Assembly: GCF_000717335.1 (NCBI RefSeq)
Contig: NZ_JNYZ01000005.1
Location: 248,001-312,000, forward strand
DNA length: 64,000 nucleotides
Source: Amycolatopsis jejuensis
GTDB taxonomy: Bacteria; Actinomycetota; Actinomycetes; Mycobacteriales; Pseudonocardiaceae
Direction: 5' to 3'
Both the position numbers and the translations under genes were made by a program. The notes below the pieces were generated by a model that did not search any database, had not been told where the DNA came from, and saw only the letters and a program-made list of their open reading frames with translations. Of this stretch, positions 1-8,315 are shown piece after piece; positions within the stretch are counted from its first letter, which is position 1; each line of letters begins with the position of its first letter.

Positions 1-2
1 GC

Positions 3-419
3 GTGGCGATGGTCCCGACCCTGACGGTCATGCATTGTTTTGCCGAGCGGGCCTCGGAATTCGGACTGCCGCTTTATCTTGAGGAACGGGCCAAGCGCGT
101 GCTCGAGCGGGCGTACGAGGCGGTCGGCATCGCGCTCCAAGCCGGGGTGACGATCGGCGCGGGCACGGACAGCCACGGCCGCGAGACGGTGATCGACGAG
201 ATCCGCTACCTCGGCGATGCCGGGCTGAGCACCGTCGACGCCGTCCGCGCGGCCACGTCCGTCGCGGCGGATCTGCTTGGCCCGCAAGCGAATACCGGGC
301 GAGTGGCCGAGGGGTACCGGGCGGATTTGCTGGTGGTCGAAGGCAGTCTGACGGCTGCGTTGGACCGGCCGCGCTGGGTCGTGGCCGATGGACGGCTTGT
401 GGTGAAGGAGACGGTATGA
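3..419 (+). CDS. Amidohydrolase family protein, C-terminal part (5' end outside window)
   Basis: This is the C-terminal end of a metal-dependent amidohydrolase (imidazolonepropionase/prolidase-like TIM barrel). A GAGTDSHG stretch near visible residue 54 carries the last metal-ligand Asp. The segment after it (LSTVDAVRAAT, then GRVAEGYRADLLVV) is the usual C-terminal return to the small beta-sandwich. The gene runs off the left edge, so its true start and the N-terminal HxH motif cannot be seen. It ends in an ATGA overlap with a second amidohydrolase, so the two are probably co-transcribed. The substrate is unknown; cyclic amides, dipeptides and carbamates are typical of the family. Confidence 0.85.
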   Translation: MAMVPTLTVMHCFAERASEFGLPLYLEERAKRVLERAYEAVGIALQAGVTIGAGTDSHGRETVIDEIRYLGDAGLSTVDAVRAATSVAADLLGPQANTGRVAEGYRADLLVVEGSLTAALDRPRWVVADGRLVVKETV

Positions 420-1594
420 CTGTGGTGCGTTGTGGCCAGCTGATCGACGGCCTCGGTGCGGTGATGCCCGACGCTGCCGTGACCGTCGAGGACGGCCGGA
501 TCACCGCCGTCGAGCCGTGGACGGGCGAAAGCAGCCGGACCGTACTCGATTACCGCGACCGCACCGTGATGCCCGGGCTGATCGAAGCGCACGGGCACAT
601 GGGTTTGCTGGGTCCGGGATTGCAGTTGTCGGCCGCCGAGATCGCGGCGCACGTGTTCGCCAATGTGCAGCAGGCGCTGCGCGAGGGGTTCACCACCGTG
701 CGGGATGCCGGTGGCATCGACGGCGGCGTCGCGGCTTGTGTGAACACCGGCCTGCTCGCCGGGCCGCGGATCCTGCCGTCCGGGCCGTTCATCACGCAGA
801 CCGGCGGACACGCCGACGGCCGTCCGGTGTGGCATCACCACCACGGCACGACGAGCATCCCCGGCCTCGTACGAGTCGCCCTGGTATGCGACGGCTCGGA
901 CGACGTCCGCCGTGCCGTGCGGGAGGCGTTCCGGCACGGGGCTACGCAGATCAAGGTTTGCGTCAGCGGCGGTGTTTCGTCCGGTGGCGGGCTGGACAAC
1001 TGCCAGATGTCGGTGTCGGAACTGCAGGCAGCGGTGGAAGAAGCGCAGGCGCGGCACACGTACGTGCACGCTCATGCGCATAGCGCGGCGAGCATCCGGC
1101 ACGCGATTGCCGCGGGGGTACGGCATTTCGAACACGGCAGCCTGCTGGACGAACCCACGGCCGACCTGATGCGGGAAGTCGGTGCTTCGCTGGTACCCAC
1201 GCTGCTGGTGCTGCGCCGGTTGATCGAGGAAAACGACAATGCGGACCTGCGCGCACTGCTCGATTCGATGCGCCGTTCGGTGAAGCTGGCCCATGAGGCC
1301 GGTATCCCGCTGGGCAGCGGCTCGGACCTGCTGGGCATGCACCAGCGTGGACGGGCCGAGGAACTGGTGCTGAAGGCGGAGATCATCGGCCCGATGGCGG
1401 CGATCATGTCCGCCACTTCGGTGAGTGCTTCGATTCTCGGCATTGCGGATCGGGTCGGTTCGGTGGCTCCTGGGCTTGATGCGGATTTGCTGGTTCTTGA
1501 TGGTGATCCGTTGACAGATCCTGCTGTTTTTGCGCGTCCGGAGGCGATTACGGCGGTGCTTCGTGGTGGGGTGGTTACAGGTCCAGCCACATGA
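416..1594 (+). CDS. Metal-dependent amidohydrolase, 392 aa
   Basis: A complete amidohydrolase of the imidazolonepropionase-like group. Residues 1-55 form the N-terminal part of the beta-sandwich. The metal-binding HGHMG is at about 59-63. A lysine in QIKVCVSGG (about 180) is the likely carbamylated bridging residue. HAHAH at 218-222, HFEHG with His about 240, and SGSDLLG with Asp about 304 complete the set. The C-terminal GLDADLLVLDGDP is the typical return to the sandwich. It starts at an ATG overlapping the stop of the upstream paralogue, so the two look like one operon. The reaction is hydrolysis of an amide, lactam or related bond; the substrate is not predictable. Confidence 0.88.
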   Translation: MTVVRCGQLIDGLGAVMPDAAVTVEDGRITAVEPWTGESSRTVLDYRDRTVMPGLIEAHGHMGLLGPGLQLSAAEIAAHVFANVQQALREGFTTVRDAGGIDGGVAACVNTGLLAGPRILPSGPFITQTGGHADGRPVWHHHHGTTSIPGLVRVALVCDGSDDVRRAVREAFRHGATQIKVCVSGGVSSGGGLDNCQMSVSELQAAVEEAQARHTYVHAHAHSAASIRHAIAAGVRHFEHGSLLDEPTADLMREVGASLVPTLLVLRRLIEENDNADLRALLDSMRRSVKLAHEAGIPLGSGSDLLGMHQRGRAEELVLKAEIIGPMAAIMSATSVSASILGIADRVGSVAPGLDADLLVLDGDPLTDPAVFARPEAITAVLRGGVVTGPAT

Positions 1595-2075
1595 TCCGCA
1601 AACCGACCCTCCCTTCGATGGGATGCCGGAACGCGCCGGGTGCGACGCCGATCGTACGGAACCCGAGGCTCTCGTAGAGGTGGATCGCGCTCGTGTTGGT
1701 CTCGACGACGGCGTTGAACTGGATTGCGGCGAACGCGTTCTGCCGCGCCCACACGATCAGGTCGAGCACGAGCGCTCGGCCCACACCGGCGCCGCGCGCA
1801 TGCCGGGCGACCATCAGGCTGCCGGACGCGACGTGGTTACCCGGGCCGGGCCGGTTGGCGTACATGTTCGCGGTGCCGAGTACCCGCCCGGCATCTACGG
1901 CGACGACCGTTCTCGCCGGGGCGGGTAGCAGCCAGGCCCGGTGTGCGTCGCGCTCGCTCATGGTGGGGTCGTACGCGAAGGTGCGCTGTTCGGTGATGAC
2001 GTCGTGGACGATCGGCCAGATCTGGGGCCAATCGGCTTCCTCTGCCGGGCGGATCAGGTACCCCACCGTGAGCAC
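1575..2075 (-). CDS. GNAT family N-acetyltransferase, 166 aa
   Basis: A Gcn5-related acetyltransferase of the phosphinothricin acetyltransferase/YncA-like type. The N-terminus reads YLIRPAEEADWPQIW. The acetyl-CoA binding loop follows in a stretch ending VARHARGAGVGRALV, close to the family Q/RxxGxG/A motif. A C-terminal SAIHLYESLGFRTIG matches the conserved NxxAxxLYxxxGF element. I chose the GTG at 2075, just after the stop of the EAL-GGDEF gene, which suggests coupled translation; the frame stays open further upstream but that part is not GNAT-like. Its tail overlaps the convergent amidohydrolase by about 20 bp. The acceptor is unknown. Confidence 0.8.
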   Translation of the reverse strand: MLTVGYLIRPAEEADWPQIWPIVHDVITEQRTFAYDPTMSERDAHRAWLLPAPARTVVAVDAGRVLGTANMYANRPGPGNHVASGSLMVARHARGAGVGRALVLDLIVWARQNAFAAIQFNAVVETNTSAIHLYESLGFRTIGVAPGAFRHPIEGRVGLRIMWLDL

Positions 2076-2076
2076 G

Positions 2077-3771
2077 CTACCGCTGGGTGAGCAAGGCCCG
2101 CGGGCGGCCTTCGGGTTCGCGCGCGCCGCGGAGGACTTGTGCGCGGTCGGCGCCTGGCCAGCTGTTGACCCAGCTCGACCCGGGGATGTCCTTCGCCTGC
2201 TTCTTGAGCGGCGCCAGCAGGCGGGCGCTGTCGCGGTAGGAACCGGCGGCTGAGCCGGGCCAGACGAGGCTCGCCATGGACAGGGTGACCGGCAGGCCGT
2301 CGGCGGACCAGTCGTGGCCGAGGATGGCGTCGGCGAGTGTCGTGATGTCCTCGACGCCGCAGACGACCAAAAAGTCGTCGCCGCCGACGTGGCCGACGGT
2401 GACGTCACCGAGGTGACGGGCGTGGTCGGTGAGGGCGCGGCCGAGGGCGCGGATGAGGTCGTCGCCTGCCGCGAACCCGGCGGTGTCGTTGAGGCGCTTG
2501 AAGTCGTCGATGTCCAGCCACGCCACCACGAACGGCCGCCCTTCGCCGGTCCGGCGCGCGACGTCCTGGGCGACCGCGTCGCTGCCGGGCAGCCGGGTGA
2601 GCGGGTTGAGCGCGACCGCGGCCTCCACCTTCACCGCCGCCATCCGCCGCATGACCTCGTTCGGCCGCACGACGCCCTGGTACCGGCCGGACGCGTCGAT
2701 CACCACGAGGTGGTCGCCGCTGTGGTCCCATCCGGCGTCGGCGATGAGTTCGAGCAGCTCGCGGGTACCGGTGTCGATCCGGACGAGCCGCGGCGCGCCG
2801 GCCAGCTTCGCGGCGGGCTTGCCCGCGTAGAGCGCGTGCCCGTACCGCCCGGTGACGGCCAGCAGGAACCGCATCCGGTCGATCGTCCACTGTGGACGAG
2901 CCTGCCGATCGAGCCCGATGATCGCCTTGGGCGCATGCTCGGCGGAGAGAATGGTGTGGACGTCGTCGCACGTCGCGTCGTCCGGCAGGGTGCGCGCCTG
3001 GCGCAGGAACTCGGGAATCCGCAGGCCGGCCGCAGGGGAGACGACCATGGTGCCCGGCTGGCTGTCCCGCGCGGTGGCCGGCAGCAGCCGCGCGGGTGCC
3101 GTGGTGGCGAAAAGATTCCCCTGCACGATCCGAATCCCGGCCCGGCGCGCAATGTCGAGCTCGGTCTCGTCCTCGACGCCCGTCGCAACCAGCCGCAACC
3201 CAGCCTGCCGGGCGAAGTGCACGAGCGCCTCGACAAGCGCAACCGCCGACGCGTTGGCAGGTAGCCGACGCAGCGTGGCATGGTCGAGCTTGACCATCTC
3301 GATGGGCGCCTCAGCGAGCAGGTTCATCGGCAACCCAGCCGCCCCGAGCCGGTCGAAGGCCAGCTGGAACCCGAGATCGTGCAGCCGATGCATGCCTTCG
3401 AGGAGCACGTCAGGATTGGGCGCAGCAAGCGGTGAAGTGATCTCGAGGACGACGTCCCCCGGCCGCCGCCCAGCCCGGTCGAGCGCCTGCATGAGCGCGT
3501 CGAACGCACCCGCAGGCGCCGCCGCGGTACTGGCAGTGAGATTCAGCTGCAGCGGCACCCCGCCCACCTGCCGAGCCGCGGCGCCCACCGCCCGGACGGC
3601 AAGATCGAGGTCAGCCTCCGCCATCCGCACCGGATCCGCGGCAACCGCCAGCAAATCCTGAACCCAGCCACTACCGGGATGCACGAGCGCCTCGACCGCG
3701 ACCACGGTGCCGCTGTAGAGGCTGTACAACGGCTGGAACGCGAGGCGAACCTGCTCAGCGGGCGTCGGCAC
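2077..3771 (-). CDS. EAL-CBS-GGDEF cyclic-di-GMP protein, 564 aa
   Basis: The domain order is an N-terminal EAL domain (about 5-235), a middle part resembling paired CBS domains (about 250-395) and a C-terminal GGDEF domain (about 395-530). The EAL motif is present at 27-29. The usual DDFGTG loop reads FDRLGAAG (139-146) and the AEGVE motif reads ATGVE, so several metal ligands are changed and phosphodiesterase activity is doubtful. The GGDEF signature is GGDDF at about 463, compatible with diguanylate cyclase activity. No RxxD inhibitory site sits at the usual spacing. There are no membrane segments, so it should be cytosolic. A role in c-di-GMP signalling is inferred. Confidence 0.88.
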   Translation of the reverse strand: MPTPAEQVRLAFQPLYSLYSGTVVAVEALVHPGSGWVQDLLAVAADPVRMAEADLDLAVRAVGAAARQVGGVPLQLNLTASTAAAPAGAFDALMQALDRAGRRPGDVVLEITSPLAAPNPDVLLEGMHRLHDLGFQLAFDRLGAAGLPMNLLAEAPIEMVKLDHATLRRLPANASAVALVEALVHFARQAGLRLVATGVEDETELDIARRAGIRIVQGNLFATTAPARLLPATARDSQPGTMVVSPAAGLRIPEFLRQARTLPDDATCDDVHTILSAEHAPKAIIGLDRQARPQWTIDRMRFLLAVTGRYGHALYAGKPAAKLAGAPRLVRIDTGTRELLELIADAGWDHSGDHLVVIDASGRYQGVVRPNEVMRRMAAVKVEAAVALNPLTRLPGSDAVAQDVARRTGEGRPFVVAWLDIDDFKRLNDTAGFAAGDDLIRALGRALTDHARHLGDVTVGHVGGDDFLVVCGVEDITTLADAILGHDWSADGLPVTLSMASLVWPGSAAGSYRDSARLLAPLKKQAKDIPGSSWVNSWPGADRAQVLRGAREPEGRPRALLTQR

Positions 3772-4010
3772 AGGCAGATCCTCACCCGGAACGCACAGAT
3801 CTCCACAGAACTGTTATCCGACGTTGATACGCGAATATCTTTCATAACGGGAAAAACTTTCGGGATACCCCATCTTCCAGGGCATCGGCGAGCGGCAAGG
3901 GCGGTCCGTTGTCCGATCGGTGACAACCATCACAAACGGCCCACCGCAGCGGTGTGACCAGCAGTAATGACTCGACCACGAAAGATCACCACTCACCCGC
4001 GCCGACGGTC
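3772..4010. other. Intergenic region upstream of the EAL-GGDEF gene
   Basis: No gene is supported here. The part next to the start of the EAL-GGDEF gene (about 3790-3880) is clearly more AT-rich than its surroundings and probably holds that gene's promoter. I could not fix a convincing -35/-10 pair. Long open frames across this region and to its right lack family similarity and run antisense to real genes. Confidence 0.5.
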
Positions 4011-4091
4011 CGTGAAGGGAACCTTCACGGAATCAGATTCCCTCATGGTTCCCTTCACAGCCCGCCACATTCCGTGAAGGTTCCCTTCACA
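4011..4091. repeat. Intergenic hairpin repeats of the GTGAAGGGAACC family
   Basis: GTGAAGGGAACC (4013-4024) pairs with GGTTCCCTTCAC (4048-4059), and the loop contains GGAATCAGATTCC. A second short hairpin follows: GTGAAGG-TTC-CCTTCAC at 4075-4091. A closely related copy with the same loop lies at 27679-27729 between other operons. This looks like a dispersed REP/MITE-like element. I recall similar stem-loops as common in Amycolatopsis genomes, but that is memory, not a search. Confidence 0.75.
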
Positions 4092-4202
4092 GCCTTCCCG
4101 AGGCCCGCGACCCCACGATCCCGCGACCCCAACCGCAGCCGAGGCACCCATCCGGACCCGGGCAGCCAGCCCCCGCCCTGCACCCCGATCCGAAGCCCGC
4201 AC

Positions 4203-4259
4203 ACGGTTGGAGGGGCTTGTCAAGGCATCTTTCCCGCCTTGACAAGCCCCTCCAACCGT
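4203..4259. terminator. Perfect 23-bp inverted repeat, probable transcription terminator
   Basis: Arms 4203-4225 and 4237-4259 are perfect reverse complements with an 11-nt loop. The element begins 55 bp beyond the stop of the last gene of the leftward ten-gene operon (cupin, 4314), where a terminator is expected. No U-tract follows, which is common in actinomycetes. It could instead be a dispersed palindromic repeat. Confidence 0.6.
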
Positions 4260-4313
4260 CGTGACACTCAGACTTCGGGGTGCCCCCACGCAACAGTCTC
4301 CCGGACCCAAACC

Positions 4314-4757
4314 CTACGAGACGCCCGAATCCTCCCCAGGAACCGAAACCTCCGCCCACAAACTGGGCAAATTCACCACAATCCCCTCCTGGCTACTCCG
4401 CGCAATCACCACCACCGCAGGCTCCCCAGTAGGATTCTCCTCCCGATGCGGCACATACGGCGGCACAAAAACATAATCCCCCGGCCCGGTCTCCAGCCGA
4501 ATCTCCTCCTCCCCGTCGGCAAACACAAAAACCGGATGCCCGGACTTCACATAGATCGCAGTCTCCGCCTCCCCATGATGATGATCCCCGGAATTCGTAT
4601 GCGGCGTAACATGCGTCTCCCCCATCCACACCTTCGTCGACCCGACAGTCTTCCCGGAGATCGCCTCCAGCCGCCGCATCCCGGTGGTCTGGTTGGTGTC
4701 CCCGGTGAGGTCCGCCCCGCGGATGTGCCGCAACGGATGATGCCAATGGTCAGTCAC
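4314..4757 (-). CDS. Cupin-domain protein, 147 aa
   Basis: A small single-domain cupin. Motif 1 is seen around residues 57-74 (SGDHHHGEAETAIYVKSG), offering two or three His and Glu65 as metal ligands. Motif 2 is around 91-105 (GPGDYVFVPPYVPH), with His104 as the last ligand. The length is normal for a lone cupin and there is no signal peptide. It starts with GTG 12 bp after the flavin reductase gene and is the last gene of the operon. It may be a metal-dependent isomerase, dioxygenase or sensor acting on the product of the monooxygenases; the exact role is unknown. Confidence 0.82.
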   Translation of the reverse strand: MTDHWHHPLRHIRGADLTGDTNQTTGMRRLEAISGKTVGSTKVWMGETHVTPHTNSGDHHHGEAETAIYVKSGHPVFVFADGEEEIRLETGPGDYVFVPPYVPHREENPTGEPAVVVIARSSQEGIVVNLPSLWAEVSVPGEDSGVS

Positions 4758-4769
4758 AAACGGATCCCT

Positions 4770-5255
4770 TCATCCAGCCCGCCGGAAACCACTCCGATGA
4801 AACACCAGTGGCACCGCGTCGGTCGAGTGAGCAGAATGCAAGCGCAGCAGGACGAGCGTGTGATCACCCGCCGCAACCGCACGCTCGACGGTCGTCTCGA
4901 ACCAAGCAACCCCATCATCAAGCGTAACCGCCCCATCAGCGGTCTCACTGAGCTGAAGCCCGGCGAACCGCTCGCCAGCAGGCCCGGCCAACTGCCGCGC
5001 AACCGGCCCGTGATGCCCGGCCAGCACCGTCACTCCGACCCGCCCGGCCCGGCGCAAATCCGGCCACGTCCGCGAGGTAGCGGCCACCGAAAACGACACC
5101 AACGGCGGATCAAGCGACACCGACGTGAACGAACTCGCCGCAAACCCCACGACCCGCCCCTCGACCCGCGCAGCGATCGCCACCACCCCGGTCGGAAACG
5201 CCCCGAAAGCCGCCCGCAGCCGCGCCGGATCGAGGTCACCAGGCACTGGACTCAA
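4770..5255 (-). CDS. Flavin reductase family protein (FMN-binding split barrel), 161 aa
   Basis: An NAD(P)H:FMN reductase-like protein of the HpaC/DIM6/NTAB group. It begins LRAAFGAFPTGVVAIAA and continues through the GFAASSFTSVSLDPPLVSF stretch typical of the FMN-binding split barrel. Such enzymes supply free reduced FMN to two-component monooxygenases. Two LLM monooxygenases lie just upstream in the same operon, so this is most likely their reductase partner. It overlaps the preceding hydrolase gene by 20 bp. The length is normal for the family. Confidence 0.87.
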   Translation of the reverse strand: MSPVPGDLDPARLRAAFGAFPTGVVAIAARVEGRVVGFAASSFTSVSLDPPLVSFSVAATSRTWPDLRRAGRVGVTVLAGHHGPVARQLAGPAGERFAGLQLSETADGAVTLDDGVAWFETTVERAVAAGDHTLVLLRLHSAHSTDAVPLVFHRSGFRRAG

Positions 5256-5949
5256 CCGAAATCACCGGCACCAGCTCATTCCCGAGCGTCTCCAGGAAGC
5301 TCACCACTTCCGCCGCGACCGACCGATGCTGCCGATCGTTCAGCACGTCGTGATGCGCCCCGTGCACCACCGACAACCGCGCCCGCGGCGCCGACTTCAC
5401 CGCCCGGGCCAACCCTTCCCGGTCGGCCAGCGGATCCTCGGCCCCGATCAGCACGAGCTGCGGTACCTCGATGCCACCCGGGTAAGCCAGCGTCGCCGGC
5501 AGCGGCTCGGTCAGCGCCCCTCGATTCTCGACGGGCTGTGCGGCAAGGACCTCACGATGCACCGGACAGCTCGTCCGGACGTCCAGCTCGTCCTCCCAGC
5601 TCCCGTTCACCCCGGACGCCCCGGGCAGCCCCGCGAGCACGAGCCCGTCCGCCGCCGTCGCTCCACCGGCAACAAGCACCGCCAAGGCGGCCGCACCGGC
5701 GTCGGACCCGGCGAAGACCAGGGGACGGTCAGCGAGATCAGCCGTCGCTGAGGCCAGCTCGGCGGCAAACCGCTCCAACGGCTCGGTCAGGGACGGCGCC
5801 TCGACGACCCGGACGTGATAAGCATCAGCCGCAAGTCGCCGCCCGAACCGGACATAGGCACCACGGGTCTCCCCGCGCCCGGGAACGACAACCACCGTTC
5901 CCCGGGTCCGCAACCCCGCCGGAGCAGGGAAATCGTCATACCGGCTCAT
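5236..5949 (-). CDS. Alpha/beta hydrolase, 237 aa
   Basis: A compact alpha/beta hydrolase. Strand beta3 and the oxyanion region read TVVVVPGRGETRGAY (about 18-32). The nucleophile elbow is AGSDAG with Ser82, an Sm-x-Nu-x-Sm pattern in which Ala replaces the first Gly. The catalytic His is in VVHGAHHDVLND near the C-terminus. The acid is probably Asp in LIGAEDPLAD. I chose the ATG at 5949, which overlaps the stop of the upstream LLM gene as ATGA; a longer reading has no support. It may hydrolyse the monooxygenase product or an ester/thioester form of the imported substrate. This is inference from the operon. Confidence 0.82.
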   Translation of the reverse strand: MSRYDDFPAPAGLRTRGTVVVVPGRGETRGAYVRFGRRLAADAYHVRVVEAPSLTEPLERFAAELASATADLADRPLVFAGSDAGAAALAVLVAGGATAADGLVLAGLPGASGVNGSWEDELDVRTSCPVHREVLAAQPVENRGALTEPLPATLAYPGGIEVPQLVLIGAEDPLADREGLARAVKSAPRARLSVVHGAHHDVLNDRQHRSVAAEVVSFLETLGNELVPVISVESSAW

Positions 5950-6953
5950 CGAACCGCCCTTTCCAGCTCCCGCGCCGGATGCCACCCGAGCGCCGGAGCG
6001 ATCTCCGTGGCAATGACCTCCAGCGCCCGCACCGCACTGTCATGATCCGGAACCGCCGGATTGAACTGCGTGATCAAATCCGTGGCCACCGGCAGCACCC
6101 GCTCGGCCTGGAACGCCGCGACGATCTCCTCCGGATGCCCGTAGAACGCGTGGAACCGCCGCAGCGCCTCTTCGAGCCCGATGCCCGCCGGAAACGCTCC
6201 CCGCGCCGAGAACCGCTGCGCCGCCCGATGCACGTCGTCGCCGATCTGGGCGAGCGCCGTCTGCCGGTCCCGAGCCGGAAACACCAAGCGGGACAACCCG
6301 ATTCGCGGTACCCGAGGTCCGCTCCAGGCGGCGAGGTAAGCGTCCGCCCATGGCCGCTGGACGACGTCGGTGTCCTCGTCGTAGCCGTAAGTCGCGCGGT
6401 TCAGCAGGAGATTCGACCCCTCCTTGGCCGCGTACTCCGCGCCGGGCGCGCTGAACACGCCCTGCCAGATCCGGCCCTCGAAGCCCGCCGCGGGCGGCTG
6501 GATCGTGAACCCGGCCGTACCTACCTCCTCCCCGGCCAGCGCGGCCCGCAGCACGGCGAGGCCCTCGGTGGTGAGCTCGCGTTTGCGGGTGACGTCGCGG
6601 CCGAACGCGGCGTACTCGAGCTCGCTTGCGCCGCTGCCCACGCCGACCTCGACCCGCCCGCCGCTCAGGGTGTCGACCACCGAGATGTCCTCGGCCAGCC
6701 GCACCGGATCTTCCAGCGGCAGTACGGTGATCGCGGTCCCGAGCCGGATGCGGGAGGTGCGGGCGGCGGCGTGCGCGAGGAACGTCCAGGGCGAGGAAAG
6801 CCCGCCCCCGCCCGGCGGCACGTGGTGCTGGGCCACCCAGCCGACGTCGAACCCGAGCTCGTCGGCAACGACGAACAGGTCTTGCGCATTGCGGTAAACC
6901 TCGGCGAGGTCGTCGCCGCGGCCTTGCACGTGGGTCAGGAAACCGAGTCTCAT
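5946..6953 (-). CDS. LLM-class flavin-dependent monooxygenase, 335 aa
   Basis: A bacterial luciferase-like monooxygenase with an F420/FMN-type TIM barrel. It begins MRLGFLTHVQGRG. The conserved GFDVGWVAQHH segment lies in the first 45 residues, and RIRLGTAITVLPLEDPVRLAEDISVVDTLSGGR is rendered in the usual order, with the last part (SGGRVEVGVGSG) being the LLM hallmark. These enzymes use reduced flavin and O2 to oxidise or cleave C-S, C-N or C-C bonds. It overlaps neighbours on both sides by ATGA, so it is tightly coupled to the NtaA-like gene and the hydrolase. The substrate is unknown. Confidence 0.87.
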   Translation of the reverse strand: MRLGFLTHVQGRGDDLAEVYRNAQDLFVVADELGFDVGWVAQHHVPPGGGGLSSPWTFLAHAAARTSRIRLGTAITVLPLEDPVRLAEDISVVDTLSGGRVEVGVGSGASELEYAAFGRDVTRKRELTTEGLAVLRAALAGEEVGTAGFTIQPPAAGFEGRIWQGVFSAPGAEYAAKEGSNLLLNRATYGYDEDTDVVQRPWADAYLAAWSGPRVPRIGLSRLVFPARDRQTALAQIGDDVHRAAQRFSARGAFPAGIGLEEALRRFHAFYGHPEEIVAAFQAERVLPVATDLITQFNPAVPDHDSAVRALEVIATEIAPALGWHPARELERAVR

Positions 6954-8293
6954 CGCGCACCCACCGGAATGCGCTCGGCAGTGTGGCGGTTGACCGGAAT
7001 CGGCAGGCCCAGATTGCCGCGCAGCGTGTTCGCTTCGTATTCGGTACGGAACAACCCGCGCTGCTGCAGCAACGGAACGACGCCCTCGACGAAGTACTTC
7101 AGATCCTCGTCATTGCGGAATGCGACGTTGATACCGTCGAAGGTACCGGCGTCGAACCACCGGGAAATGGTGTCCGCGACGGTTTCCGGGGATCCGACGA
7201 ACGGCGATTCCCGCCGTTCGGTGAAGTTCTCGACGACCTGCCGCAGCGTCAGTTTCCGTTCTTCCGCTTGTGCGATGATGTGTGCGGCGCCGGTGCGGCC
7301 GCCCCGTTCGGCGAGGTGTGCGACGTCGGGGAAGGGCGCGTCGAGGTCGTACTGGCTGAAATCGTGGGCGCCGAACGCACGGCCGAGCAGGGCGAGGCTG
7401 GCCCGGAAATCGTAGTCCTCGTCGGCAATTCGGTCCGCGCGCTGCTGAGCCAGCTCATCAGTGCCGCGCACGACGGGACTGCCGTGGATGAAAATCTTGA
7501 TGTGGTCCGGATTCCGGCCCGCTTCGGCAGTCCGCCGCTTGATGTCGGCGTAATACTCGCGGGCGTTTTCGAGCGTTCCGCCCGGGGCGTAAATGCCTTC
7601 CGCGACTTGCGCGGCGAGGTCGCGGCCCTCCTCGGAAACCCCGGCCTGGAAGATCACCGGCTGTCCTTGCGGGGAACGGGAAAGGTTGAGTGGACCGTCC
7701 ACGCGGAAATGGTCGCCGACGTGGTTGAGTGCATGCAGCTTTTCCGGGTCGAGGAAAACGCCGCTTTCGACGTCCGCCGGGAAAGCATCGTCCTCATAGG
7801 AATCCCACAGCCCGCGCACGACGTTGACCGATTCCAGTGCGCGGCCGTACCGGGTGGTGTAGTCGAGATGTTCCTCCAGGCCGTAGTTGCGGCTGGTGCC
7901 GGTGTCGAAGCTCGTCACGACATTCCAGCCGGCGCGCCCGCCGCTGATGTGGTCGAGCGAACCGAATCGCCGGGCGAGGTTGAACGGCGAATTGTAGGTG
8001 GAGCTGGCGGTGCCGACGAGTCCGAGGTGGCGCGTGTGCGTGGCGACCGCGGAAAGCAGGGTGAGTGGTTCGAGCCGGTTGAGATAATGCGGGGGATAAC
8101 CGGCATTGATGAACTGACTGTCCACAATGAACAGGGCGTCGAACAACGCGTGTTCGGCAGCCTGGGCCTGCCGGATGTAGTACTGGATGTCGATGGACGC
8201 GTTTTTCGCGATGCTCGGGTCTTTCCACAGGCCGTGCTGCCCGGGGCCGCCGACGCCGTACGGGTGCAGCGCAAGGTGGAATCTGCGGGACAT
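6950..8293 (-). CDS. NtaA/SnaA/DszA-type LLM monooxygenase, 447 aa
   Basis: A long-chain member of the LLM superfamily, with the length and features of the nitrilotriacetate monooxygenase A / pristinamycin SnaA / DszA group. It begins RRFHLALHPYGVGGPGQHG, followed by the family's YIRQAQAAEHALFDALFIVD and SGGRAGWNVVTSFD. It has no flavin reductase domain of its own; the separate reductase in this operon should supply FMNH2. It is the first enzyme gene after the ABC transporter genes, as in clusters that import and then oxidise chelators or organosulfur compounds. Activity on NTA, EDTA or sulfur compounds is possible but not shown. Confidence 0.88.
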   Translation of the reverse strand: MSRRFHLALHPYGVGGPGQHGLWKDPSIAKNASIDIQYYIRQAQAAEHALFDALFIVDSQFINAGYPPHYLNRLEPLTLLSAVATHTRHLGLVGTASSTYNSPFNLARRFGSLDHISGGRAGWNVVTSFDTGTSRNYGLEEHLDYTTRYGRALESVNVVRGLWDSYEDDAFPADVESGVFLDPEKLHALNHVGDHFRVDGPLNLSRSPQGQPVIFQAGVSEEGRDLAAQVAEGIYAPGGTLENAREYYADIKRRTAEAGRNPDHIKIFIHGSPVVRGTDELAQQRADRIADEDYDFRASLALLGRAFGAHDFSQYDLDAPFPDVAHLAERGGRTGAAHIIAQAEERKLTLRQVVENFTERRESPFVGSPETVADTISRWFDAGTFDGINVAFRNDEDLKYFVEGVVPLLQQRGLFRTEYEANTLRGNLGLPIPVNRHTAERIPVGAR

Positions 8294-8315
8294 CTGGGGT
8301 CCTTTCGAAGTGGGA

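Noticed and set aside
3954..7415. A 1153-codon open frame on the + strand
   Set aside because: It runs antisense to five recognisable genes, is Pro/Arg/His-rich with no domain, and crosses intergenic hairpins. It is a product of high GC content.
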